From NCBI GenBank assembly GCA_963575745.1, contig CAUYUJ010009551.1, positions 6,338 through 33,618 on the forward strand: a stretch of DNA of 27,281 bases, read 5' to 3'. This stretch comes from Prorocentrum cordatum (Eukaryota; Sar; Dinophyceae; Prorocentrales; Prorocentraceae). The position numbers were made by a program, and so were the translations under genes. The notes beneath the pieces are model-generated. The model was not told where the DNA came from. It did no database searches and saw only the letters and a list, made by a program, of their open reading frames with translations. Shown here piece after piece: positions 17,642-26,580 of the stretch (positions are counted from its first letter, which is position 1; the number at the start of each line of letters is the position of its first letter).

Positions 17642-17918
17642 AGGTCGTGCCCGTCCCCCTACAGGGGGATGTCCGACGAGAAATAAAATATTCCCACACG
17701 TACTCCAAACTGGTCAAACAAATTCTCCAAACATAGCCCCCAGACTATTTAGTTGACGATTTTTTGATAGTCCCCCTACAGGGGGGAATATGGAAAAGTA
17801 GTAGAAAAATAGCCTGGGGACTATTTTGTTGAGTATGTGTTGGACCAGTTTGGAACATGTTTTGGGTATGTTTTCTGTTCGTCGAAAATCCCCCTGTAGG
17901 GGGACACGCCCGACTTAA
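17642..17918. mobile_element. MITE-A copy, complete and palindromic along its whole length
   Basis: The left end is AGGTCGTGCCCGTCCCCC, TACAGGGGGATGTCCGACGA. The right end is TCGTCGAAAATCCCCCTG, TAGGGGGACACGCCCGACTTAA. The AT-rich arms are also complementary: left TACTCCAAACTGGTCAAACA and CATAGCCCCCAGACTATTT pair with right TGTTGGACCAGTTTGGAACA and AGCCTGGGGACTATTTT. The centre near 17770-17785 is CCCCCTACAGGGGGG, itself nearly self-complementary and the same string that lies in the terminal repeats. The element is thus a ~277-bp foldback. Confidence 0.85.
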
Positions 17919-18644
17919 CTCTGGACCCGCTGAACCAGCTCCTCGAAGGCGAAATGACACTCCAGCCCGAGAGCGCCAGGCGGCGGATTCCCCCGCTGGG
18001 CTCCCGCGTTGCTGGCGCGTCGGGTCCTCTCTCCGGCGGTGCGACGTGCAGCGCTGGCAGAGCTGAGCGAGCGCGATGCGCGAGAACCCTGGCGGGCACG
18101 GCCGTGGAAAAGCGTGTAGGCCACGCAAAGAGCAGCGCGGCGCTCAGGGCGCTCATGGCGGAGACGAAGGGCTCTGCAGACCTGCGTATTGTCTCTCTGG
18201 TCAGGGCCGTCTTGGGGCCATCTCGGGTCGTTTAGAGGCCGTCTTGGAAGCCTCTTGGGTGCCTGTTCTGTGCCGACATTTGTGGCATCTCGGGCCGCTG
18301 CGTGCAGGGACAGGCCCGCGGCATCAGCAAGAACCACTCGGCGGGCTCAGGCCTCCCTCCACGCGCCGTAGGCTGTCTCAGCATCCCCAGGTAGACACCC
18401 CTGGACGGTCAAGAGGGCCTAAGAGGTCTCCTGGACAGCCCCAAGAGGCCCTGAAGAGCGGACGCACCAGCCCAGTACGGTCTGAGACGGCTCGAGGGCG
18501 CCTCCAAGATGGCCCAGGAGGCCCGTGTCACCTAGCAAGAGGGCCCCAGGGTACCTCCAGCAAGGCGAAACACATTAAAGCACCGTTTGCTGTCATGGAC
18601 CTGTCGCTCAGCTCGCAAGGCGCCCCGCGAGGGCTTGTCGTCTC
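17919..18644. other. spacer, no gene recognised
   Basis: GC-rich unique sequence. From about 18190 it turns into a diffuse mixture of AAGAGG, GGCCGTCTTG and CCAAGAGGCC phrases without a fixed period. Open frames on both strands show no domain. Confidence 0.5.
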
Positions 18645-18798
18645 AGGTCGGGCGTGTCCCCCTACAGGCAGATTTTGGAGGTGGAGGAAAAAAAGAGTCG
18701 AACAATATTCAACAATGACAAAACATATGAAAAAACGTCCCCTGACAATTTGAATCCTATGTTTGAGTATTCCTCCTGTAGAGGGACGTGCCCGACGG
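18645..18798. mobile_element. MITE-A copy, short variant (154 bp)
   Basis: The left end is AGGTCGGGCGTGTCCCCC, TACAGGCAGATTTTGG. The right end is TATTCCTCCTGTAGAGGGAC, GTGCCCGACGG. The ends are inverted relative to each other over about 30 bp. The AT-rich interior contains CGTCCCCTGACAATTTG. There is no TTAA at either end, unlike the copy at 17642-17918. Confidence 0.78.
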
Positions 18799-19619
18799 AA
18801 GCCTAGCCAGAACCTGACACCCCCAAGATCTGCCCACGGTCGCCCAGGGCGGCCCACAGGCCCCGAGAGATGTGTCCGAGAGACCGCCGAGGACGGCCCG
18901 CAGAGGGAGATTCCAGGATGCCCGCTGGAGTCCCCGGGGAGGCAGCATGGTAGCGGCCAGGAGGGGGTCGTCCAAGGGGGGGGGGGGGGGCGCAAATCAT
19001 GGCCTGCGGCATGTGCGCGGCCCAGGGAGGGGGGCAGGGGACGCAAGGAAACAGGAAGGGGCGCCATGAACTCTGGGGAGATATCATGGCCCCCGCCATG
19101 ATATCCACCCCCACCCTAGTCATCCTCCCCCTCTTGACCGCCCCCGAGATAGGTATCACGATGGCCCAAAGAAGCCCCGGGACTGCCTCTGGATGGCTCG
19201 CTCCGAAAACCCTGAGCCCGAACATGTGTGCATCTATCTCCTTTGAGCAGGGGCCGACCGTCCTGGCATTCCGATTGGAATACCACGAAGTGTTCCTAGA
19301 ACCCCCAAGTGCTCCAATAACCAAAAAGAACGTTCTTAGAGCATAAAGGCGACGTGTTAAAACAAGACAGCCCAAGCCAGACATGTTCTAAGAACATTTC
19401 GTGCAAGCCACAAATGGATATTAGAACATTCTTGGGTGGCCTGTAGGCGAGCCCAGACGCTTCGCCACTGCTCGAGGGCGATCTTGATTTCCGCCGGCTT
19501 CCGGCGGCCTTCCGCCAGCGGAGCCGCCCTCGGTTTGCTTCCGCCGAGAAGCTCGTGCGTGTCAAGGACCCATCGAGGGCGAGGCCCGGTCTAGAGCGGC
19601 TCCAGGTACGCCAAGCATC
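18799..19619. other. spacer with a small perfect hairpin at 19080-19105, no gene recognised
   Basis: It holds a G run at 18978-18990 and a perfect 11-bp stem, GATATCATGGC / GCCATGATATC, with a CCCC loop at 19080-19105. AT-richer sequence at 19270-19440 carries ATGTTCTAAGAACAT near 19383, a nearly perfect palindrome. No open frame shows a recognisable domain. Confidence 0.5.
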
Positions 19620-19948
19620 AGGTCGGGCATGTCCTCCTGCAGGCGGAGCTTGGAAGACAAACCTAGAAATAATCGAACATACCCAAATCATCGAAATTGC
19701 ACGAACAAAAACGCCACCAGAAAACTGCTGACTGTTCTTGCGTACACGTCGTCCATTTCTAGTCGTGCTCATTTCTAAGTGTGCTCGTTTCTGATTCTTC
19801 CTGACCCCCTAGTTAGTGGCCAGGAAGAGGCCCAGGATAGAACAGTTCGAAAGGAAAGGATCCTGGCCCCCCAAAACAAATCAAGGAGCTTTCGAACAAC
19901 TAGGAATGAGCAGTGTGTGTTCCTCCTGTAGCTGGACATGCCCGACGG
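19620..19948. mobile_element. MITE-A copy, longer variant (329 bp)
   Basis: The left end is AGGTCGGGCATGTCCTCC, TGCAGGCGGAG. The right end is GTTCCTCCTGTAGCTGGAC, ATGCCCGACGG. The ends are inverted over about 30 bp. Outside them GCATC on the left mirrors GATGC on the right, so the terminal repeat may be longer. The interior is AT-richer than its surroundings and has no gene. Confidence 0.72.
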
Positions 19949-19972
19949 ATGCCCGGCATGGAGCAGCCTGCG

Positions 19973-20026
19973 GGCCCCCGGGGGCAGCGTGCGCAGCCCC
20001 TGAGACGCACGCTGCCCCGGGGGGCC
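19973..20026. repeat. strong GC hairpin, 21-bp stem
   Basis: The left arm 19973-19993 (GGCCCCCGGGGGCAGCGTGC plus G) pairs with 20006-20026 with one mismatch around a 12-nt loop. It sits between MITE-A and MITE-B. A terminator role is not supported. Confidence 0.8.
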
Positions 20027-20047
20027 ACCTCGTGGACCTCCTTGAAA

Positions 20048-20223
20048 GGGGCCCTGGGACACACAAGTAAATACACGCAATGAGCAGGATGCCCCCATAT
20101 TTCCCCATATTCTTTCTAAGATGTTGTCTTCCCCCCACTTCCCATATTTTCCAATATTTTCCCATATTTTTTTTGGGGAATCGACGATTCACTGTGTCTG
20201 TGGGTGTTCTGTTCCCTCCTGAC
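20048..20223. mobile_element. MITE-B copy, complete
   Basis: It begins GGGGCCCTGGGACACACAAG, TAAATACACGCAA and ends TGTGTCTGTGGGTGTTC, TGTTCCCTCCTGAC. The interior repeats CCCATATTTTCC and has TTCCCCCCACTTCCCATA and GGGGAATCGACGATTCAC. It aligns along its length with 1113-1270 and, apart from the left end, with 7115-7248. The preceding CCTCCTTGAAA is shared with the fragment at 5061-5133. Confidence 0.72.
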
Positions 20224-20349
20224 TCTTGGGAGGAGTGTCCCGCGCGGGCCCAAGAAGAAATCCGCGCGGCCATCCGGCGGCTGGTTGGCGCCGTGCCGAC
20301 TTCTGCCTTGGTTTCTGACACCGCGGGGATCGTCCAACCTACGGGGCGT

Positions 20350-20528
20350 GAAAACGACCACAGCCACTGCTTTTCTTTTGTTGCCGCCTTCCAGCCCGCA
20401 GAAACAAAGCAGTGGTTGTGGTCATTTTCGTTGAGCTTGGCACCAGGGAAATGACCACAACCACTGCTTCTTTTTCGGCCGGCTGGAAGGCGGCGCAAAC
20501 AAGAAGCAGTGGCTGTGGTCATGTTCCC
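20350..20528. repeat. palindrome built of two hairpins
   Basis: Hairpin 1 (20350-20429) has a 23-bp stem, GAAAACGACCACAGCCACTG plus CTT, pairing with 20407-20429 with two mismatches. Hairpin 2 (20446-20528) has a 27-bp stem of the same family, AAATGACCACAACCACTGCT, pairing with 20501-20528. The loops are inverse copies of each other (GCCGCCTTCCAGCC and GGCTGGAAGGCGGC), so the two hairpins also pair as one long palindrome centred near 20438. No coding potential was seen. Confidence 0.85.
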
Positions 20529-20530
20529 GT

Positions 20531-21270
20531 CCCACACAACCTTGAGCGATCGGCCGTTTCCGAGACGTCCAAATCGTTCCACATCGAACGATTCTGGGTC
20601 GCCCGCGGCGCTTCACGTGGAACGCCGCTGGCGGGGTCGCCGCCGGTCGACACGACACGAACCTGCCGCAACCCGTACGCTTCTTGCTTATCGTCATTGG
20701 CTCACCTCCCTACTTACCGCCCCACCAAGCGGCCCTCCGCCGCCTCCTCACGGTGCTCGACTACGCGGGGTTCGCGGCGGGCCGCCCGTCGTCTTCGTCG
20801 TCGTCGTCGTCGTCGTCGTCGACCGACCCGCCATGCGCGCCGAGACACCGCTCTGATGTGATCGAACCCCCTTGCGCTGCGCTCTGGACAACCCCGCCTC
20901 ACCCCTCCACGTGGTCCATCACCCCAGGGAGCAGCTGTGTCAGGCTACTGCTTTTTCCTACTCGACCGTCGGCGACGGCAAAAAACGCAGATGCCCTCAC
21001 GGCCCATAACGCTCACTCGTGACATCCGCCGATCTGACTTGTGTTCGTTCCGCGGCCCTAAAAAGTCCCGACCGCTTCCATGGGGGTAGATTGTTATCCA
21101 GGACTCATGTTTGATGGTCCTGAGGACTGAAAACGGCCCTCGAAGGCTGAGATCGAGGACGCAGACGCCGTTTTGACGAACTCCAGCCGTCGGAGATCTG
21201 AAAATGGAGGCGCTGGCAGGCCCAAGCATCCCGTGGATTCATGCTTCCAATGCCGGCGCGTCTCTCCGTC
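20531..21270. other. spacer with a (TCG)n stretch at 20790-20823, no gene recognised
   Basis: Unique sequence with one perfect TCG/CGT triplet run. Open frames crossing the triplet run yield poly-Ser, poly-Val or poly-Arg and are not supported as genes. Confidence 0.5.
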
Positions 21271-21455
21271 GCTCCTCCTCCTCCTCCTCCTCCTCCTCCT
21301 CCTCCTCCTCCTCCTCCTCCTCCTCCTCCTCCTCCTCCTCCTCCTCCTCCTGCTCCCCCTCCCCCTCCCCCTCCTCCTCCTCCCCCCTCTCCTCCTGCCC
21401 TCCTATCCTCCTCCTCCTCCTCTCCTCTCCTCCTCCTCCTCCCTCCTCCCCGCTG
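21271..21455. repeat. (CTC)n pyrimidine tract
   Basis: Perfect CTC triplets to about 21350, then CCCCCTCC variants. Confidence 0.96.
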
Positions 21456-21474
21456 TCTTTGGCCCCCTCCCCAC

Positions 21475-21524
21475 CCCAGGGGGCCCGAAAGCGGCCCCTG
21501 GGGGCCGCTTTCGGGCCCCCTGGG
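21475..21524. repeat. perfect 24-bp inverted repeat with a 2-nt spacer
   Basis: CCCAGGGGGCCCGAAAGCGG, CCCC at 21475-21498 is followed by TG, and then by its exact reverse complement at 21501-21524. The total is 50 bp. It lies directly beside the CTC tract. Confidence 0.93.
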
Positions 21525-21880
21525 CCATGACAAATGGGACCCCGTGGGGGGAGGGGTCGAGGCCTCTGGGGCCACAGAGCGAGCAGAACCAGTCCGTTGA
21601 CAGCGCGGCCCGCCAGCTCTGCCGTCGCGCTCGCGCCAAGCCAGCGCCGCCCGCCGACATGTGCCCGAGGAGCGTAGGGGATTCCACCTCGGCGGCGACG
21701 CTCAGGGCGAATAGCCCAAGGGCGGGCACTACACGTAGTCGCCCGGGAGCCTCTTCGAAGACATCGATCATGGGCGCCCCTGGATGCGTGTACTGCTCTC
21801 CCCTGGGCCATTCGCCCCTATCGTCGCCTATGACCATCAGCATCGGCCACGGGCGCGCGCCTCTGAGCGCGCCGCAGGGA
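21525..21880. other. unique spacer
   Basis: GC-rich unique sequence without a recognisable gene. Open frames on both strands continue into the neighbouring triplet repeats. Confidence 0.5.
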
Positions 21881-22256
21881 GGAGGAGGAGGAGGAGGAGG
21901 AGGAGGAGGAGGAGGAGGAGGAGGGGAGGAGGAGGAGGAGGAGGAGGAGGAGGAGGAGGAGGAGGAGGAGGAGGATGGAGGAGGAGGAGGAGGAGAGGAG
22001 GAGGAGGAGGAGGAGGAGGAGGAGGGAGGAGGAGGAGGAGGAGGAGGGAGGAGGCTGGCAGGGAGGAGGAGGAGGAGGAGGAGAGGAGGAGAATGTGGAG
22101 AATGTGGAGGAAGGGGAGGATTCAAGAGGCGGAGGAGGAGGAGGACGAGGAGGAAGAGGAGGAGGATGGGAGGTGGTAGGAGGAGGCGGAGGAGGAGTGC
22201 GGAGGAGGAGGAGGAGGAGGAAGGAGAAGGAGGCGGAGGGGGAGGCGGAGGACGGC
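21881..22256. repeat. (GGA)n purine tract
   Basis: GGA triplets with GAGAATGTGGAGAATGTGGA at about 22089-22108 and AGGCGGAGG variants near its right end. Confidence 0.95.
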
Positions 22257-22352
22257 AGTGGCCGAGCCCACCGGCATTCGGCGGCCCTCGGCGGCCCTCG
22301 GTGTCCCTCGGCGGCCCCTCGGCGAAGGCCCCTTGGGGGGCCCTGGTGGAGG
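22257..22352. repeat. short CGGCGGCCCT repeat
   Basis: CGGCGGCCCT occurs about four times in 22278-22320 and again, twice, at 22876-22900 beyond the next purine tract. The remainder is GC-rich. Confidence 0.65.
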
Positions 22353-23229
22353 CCCCCGACGTCGTGACTTTCTTCGCATCGTCGACCCCCAGAGGTCAGG
22401 ACCCCTTCCCCAGGACCGGTTTTTCATCCTGAGGAGGAGGAGGAAGAGGAGGAGGAGGAGGAGGGGAGGAGGAGGAGGAGGAGGAGGAGGAGGAGGAGGC
22501 GGAGGAGGAGGAGGACGACTCCGGAGGCATGGTAGGGGACCCCAGAGGCAGAAAGTGGTGAAAACCCTGCCGTCGAGATTTTTGTCGCGACGCGGGGGGG
22601 GTCTGTGGCGGAGAGGCCCTCGGCAGCTCGGGGGGAGGGGGGAGAGGAGGGGGGAGGAGGGGGAGGATGGGGGAGGAGGGGGAGGAGGGGAGGAGGGGGG
22701 AGGAGGGAGGAGTAGGAGGAGGAGGAGGAGGAGGAGGAGGAGGACTGGGAGGAAGAGGAGGAGGGCAGGAGGAGGAGGAGGAGCAGGAGGAGGAGGAGGA
22801 GAAAGAGGAGGAGGAGGAGGAGGAGGAGGAGGAGGAGGAGGAGGAGGAGGAGGGAGGAGGAGGAGGAAAAGGCCCCCTCGGCGGCCCTCGGCGGTGCTCT
22901 CTGTCGAGGCCCGCTCGGCCGGGGCGGCGCCCGCGGCCCGTGGCGGCGCGCGCCAGGGGGGGCGCCACGGCGCCTGGCCGTCCGGGGGCGCGCCCCGCGA
23001 GCCCCGGAGCTCGGAGAGGCGCTTGGTGACGTCCTTTCGGCGGCGCGCAAGCCAGACCCCCTCGCGCCGTGAAAAACCACGACGGGAGGTTTTCCGCTCT
23101 TCTCGGCCCCAGGGGGCCCTCACCGGGCCCCAAGAGCGTCCAAAAACGACTCAGGATGAAAAACCGGTCCTAGGGAAGGGGTCCAGACCTTGAGGGGTCG
23201 ACGTTGCGAAAAAATCACGACGTCGGGGG
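22353..23229. mobile_element. 877-bp unit with 80-bp terminal inverted repeats
   Basis: The left arm 22353-22432 starts CCCCCGACGTCGTGAC and ends GGTTTTTCATCCTGAG. The right arm 23150-23229 is its reverse complement at 72 of 80 positions with no gap. A second, weaker inverted pair lies inside (about 22563-22601 and 23059-23097; TTTTC, CGACGG and GCG motifs conserved). The interior is GGA triplet DNA (22432-22515, 22630-22868) and GC-rich sequence; no transposase frame is present. It could be a non-autonomous TIR element expanded by triplet repeat, or a local inverted duplication. Confidence 0.6.
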
Positions 23230-23609
23230 TCTGAGAAGCGTGGGCCCAGTCGAGGCTGACGGGAGGGGGCCCTGAGATCCTGGCGCCGTGCCGCTATGTC
23301 GAGCCGGGAGTCTTCGCCTTTCTTTTCGGGCCCCGGGGCCCTCGCACGTCGATCCGGCTCGGAAAAGGACGCAGAAAGATGGGGTCCAGGGACACGGTCG
23401 TGATTCTTCACGATGTGGTGTTGGGTGGGTCCTCGTTTTGGGTCCTCGTCCTCGTTTTGAAGAGATATCCTGTTTTGGGTCCTCGTTTTGAAATATTGCT
23501 CAAAAGCATCATGTGGTGTTGGATCCTCGTTTTGAAGAGATAGCGCCCCGCGTCTCACCTCGTCCCGCTGCCCGCTCCCTCCTCCCTGCGAGCGCCGCCC
23601 CACGCCCCC
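23230..23609. repeat. spacer with CCTCGTTTTGAAGAGATA repeats
   Basis: TCCTCGTTTTGAAGAGATA or TCCTCGTTTTG(GG) occurs four to five times between about 23430 and 23545. GTGGTGTTGG occurs twice in the same interval. The rest is unique and has no gene. Confidence 0.7.
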
Positions 23610-23915
23610 TACTCCTTCTCCTCCTCCTCCTCCTCCTCATCCTCTCCCCTCCCTCCTCCTACATCTCTCTATCCTCTACCTCCTCTCCTCCTCCCCTATC
23701 TCATCCTCTACTCCCTTCCCTCCCCCTCGCATCCTCCTCCTCCTCCTCCTCCTACTCCAGCCTCCCTCCCTCCTCTCCTCCTCCTCCTCCTCCTCCTACA
23801 TTCCTCTCTCCTCCTCCTCTCCTCCTCTCCCTCCCTCCTCCTCCTCCATCCTCCCCCTCCCCCTCCTCATCCTCCTCCCCTCCTCCCTCCACTCAGCCTC
23901 CTCGCTCCCTTTCGT
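23610..23915. repeat. (CTC)n/(CCT)n pyrimidine tract
   Basis: About 300 bp of C and T with scattered ACATC and TATC interruptions. Confidence 0.95.
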
Positions 23916-23924
23916 TCGCCACCC

Positions 23925-24840
23925 AGCACTAGCGTTTCGTGGCCCCACAGGGTAGGCCACGCGAAGGCCCCAGTGGCAGGGTCCGCATGCAGTTCCATCT
24001 CCATATCGGCGCACCCCTCACGCGCTTCGTGGCTCCATTGGGTGCTTCACCGAAGGCCCCCGTGGCAGGGTCCGCATGCAATTCCACCTTCATTTCGGCG
24101 CACCTCTCACACGTTTCGTGGCCCCACCCGGTGCTCGCCGAAGGCCCCAGTGGCAGGGTCCACATGCAGTTCCACCCCCATTTCGGCGCACCCCATCGCA
24201 CTCTTCGTGGCCCCACAGGGTGCTCCGCCGAAGGCCCCAGTGGCAGGGTGCGCATGCAGTTCCACCTCAATTTTGGCGCACCCCGCACACGTTCGTTTCG
24301 GGGCCCCACAGGGTGCTCCGCCGAAGGCCCCAGCGGCAGGGTCCGCATGCAGTTCCACCACCATTTCGGCGCACCCCTCACACGTTTCGTGGCCCCACAG
24401 GGTGCTCCGCCGAAGGCCCCAGCGGCAGGGTCCCCATGCAGTTCCACACCCATGTTGGCACACCTTTCACACGCTTCGTGGCCCCATAGGGTGCTCCGCC
24501 GAAGGCCCTAGCGGCAGGGTCCGCACACAGTTCCACCCCCATTTCGGCGCACCCCTCACACGTTTCGTGGCCCCATAGGGTGCTGCACCCAAGGCCTCAG
24601 TGGCAAGGTCCGCATGCAGTTCCACCTTCATTTCGGCGCACCTCTCACACGTTTCGTGGCCCCACAGGGTGCTCGCCGAAGGCCCCAGTGGCAGGGTCCG
24701 CATGCAGTTCCACCCCCATGTCAGCGCACCCCTCGCACGTTCCGCGGCCCCATAGGGTGCTCCAGGTGGCAACGTCCGCATGGCGTACCTGTGTCAATTT
24801 TGGCGCACCCGTCACACGCGTCGTGACCCCAGAGAGGTTC
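23925..24840. repeat. ~89-bp tandem array, about ten units
   Basis: The marker GGCAGGGTCCGCATGCAGTT recurs at about 23975, 24064, 24152, 24242, 24335, 24424, 24513, 24602 and 24690, with a decayed copy at 24768. Intervals are 88-93 bp, then 78 bp. Units also share CACACGTTTCGTGGCCCCAC, AGGGTGCTCCGCCGAAGGCC and CCATTTCGGCGCACC. Open frames cross units on both strands but shift because unit length varies. No unique spacers are present, so this is not a CRISPR array. Confidence 0.96.
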
Positions 24841-25427
24841 ACCGAGGTCGGTATCCACAACTGCGTTACTCACTAGTGCACATGGTTGGGCCCCTCGCCA
24901 GGATAATGTTCGCAACGTCGGATCTCAGGGGACACGCGAGAGGGCACAAGACCCTTCCAACGTCCCCATTGCCACAGGAATGTAGAAGGCACTGGTCGCG
25001 AAACACAAGACACAAAAACACAAAGGTACCCTCGATTTGGCCTGGTGGACCTACGAATCAGCCTCGGCCAAATGAAAATAAACGATTCGAGTAACTTGCC
25101 CAGGGAAGCGCAAATAATTAGACGCAAATTCCAGCCCAAGAAGCCCCAAAGACGGCACAAGAGGGCCCCAGGACGGGCCCCAGAGGGGGAACAACATTGT
25201 CATTGCAAGCCTTTGACCCCAAGACGCCCATAGGAGACTTCTAGAAGCCTCCGAGAAGTCCTCAAGAGGTCCAACGAGGCCCCCAATGAGCGCCCGAAAG
25301 GCCCCCAGTAGGCCCTGGTCCTCCTTGACCTCGTCCTCCTTCTTCATCAAACCCTGCTTGCACGCCAAATGAAGTTCATCATCATGCGTACGACGCCCAC
25401 CCCCGTGGGCATGATGATCCTACTCTC
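24841..25427. other. spacer, no gene recognised
   Basis: Lower-GC unique sequence to about 25140, then a diffuse AGGCCCC/AAGAGG-type mixture to 25320 similar in style to 18190-18560. No domain or RNA gene was seen. Confidence 0.5.
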
Positions 25428-25554
25428 TTGTTCCTCCTCCTCAGACTCTCCCTCCTCCTCCTTCTCCTCCTCCTCCTCCTCAGCCCCACCAAGCTCCTCC
25501 TCCCCCTCTTCCACCTCCTGCTCCTCCACCCTCCCGCTCACCACCACCACCACC

Positions 25555-25602
<48 letters not shown>

Positions 25603-25836
25603 AGCAGCATCAGCATCAGCATCAGCATCAGCATCATCATCATCACCATCATCATCATCGTCATCAGCATCCTCATCATCATCGCCATCATCAACATCCT
25701 CATCCTGATCCTCCTCCTCATCATCATCCTCATCACCACCATCATCAGCATCAGCATCAACATCATGATCATCATCATGATCATCATCATCATCAGCAAC
25801 AACACCATCATCATAAACATCACAAACATCGTCATG

Positions 25837-25913
<77 letters not shown>

Positions 25914-26115
25914 AATCATCATCATCAGCATCAGCATCGTCATCATCATCATCAGGAGCAGCATCATCATCACCATCATCATCACCATCATCACCATCAG
26001 CAACACCAACATCACCATCAACATCAGCACCAGCATCATCATCAGCATCAGCATCAGCATCATCATCATCATCATCAGCATAATCATCATCGACCCATCT
26101 CCTCGTCCTCCTCGT
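25428..26115. repeat. (CTC)n then (CAC)n, (CAG)n and (CAT)n microsatellite block
   Basis: CTC triplets (25428-25540) pass through ACC, ATC and AGC triplets into a long CAT/ATC array, the purest part at 25832-25912. The hexamer CATCAG recurs at 25606-25635 and 26035-26065. Readings of poly-His, poly-Ile or poly-Met are triplet artefacts. Confidence 0.95.
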
Positions 26116-26335
26116 CAGCATGTTCTACGCCCTCATCCTCCATCAACCTCTTCCTCCTCCTCCTCCTCTTCGGGCTGCTCCTCCTCCCCGTGCTCCTCCA
26201 CCGCCTCCTGTCGGTCCTCCTCCTCCTTCTTCTCCTCATGCTCCTGCCGCCCCCCCCCCCATACCGACGGCCTCGGGCATGGCCAAGCTGTTTGCTGCAC
26301 TTAAGGCCCCCCCTAACTGCAGCAAATCAGGCTTA
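26116..26335. repeat. first copy of a CTC-rich module ending in a CTTAAGGCCCC hairpin
   Basis: The module ends GCCTCGGGCATGGCCAAG, CTGTTTGCTGCACTTAAGG, CCCCCCCTAACTGCAGCAAA, TCAGGCTT. TTTGCTGCACTTAAGG and CCCTAACTGCAGCAAA (26291-26326) pair with two mismatches. The same ending occurs at about 26705-26758 and 26885-26948. Confidence 0.75.
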
Positions 26336-26421
26336 CCATCATCATCATCATCATCCTCATCATCCTCACATCATCCTCATCCTAATCTTCCTCATCCTCA
26401 TCCTCATCCTCATCCTCATCC

Positions 26422-26454
<33 letters not shown>

Positions 26455-26495
26455 CCATCACCATCACCATCAACATCATCATCCTCGACCCCTCT
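26336..26495. repeat. (CAT)n/(CTCATC)n microsatellite
   Basis: CATCATC and CCTCATCC triplets and hexamers with CCATCA interruptions separate the first and second copies of the CTC-rich module. Confidence 0.95.
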
Positions 26496-26580
26496 CCTCA
26501 TCCTCGTCAGTTCTTTCCACGTCCTCCTCCTCAATCAACCTCTTCCTCCTCCTTCTCCTCTGGCTGCTCATGCTGCCCCC
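26496..26580. repeat. start of the second CTC-rich module
   Basis: TCAATCAACCTCTTCCTCCT resembles TCCATCAACCTCTTCCTCCT at about 26141 in the first module, so the modules are related over more than their endings. Confidence 0.7.

Noticed and set aside
22353-23229. A transposase gene inside the 80-bp inverted repeats
   Set aside because: All open frames there are Gly/Arg/Glu or Pro/Ser readings of GGA repeat and GC-rich DNA, without catalytic motifs.
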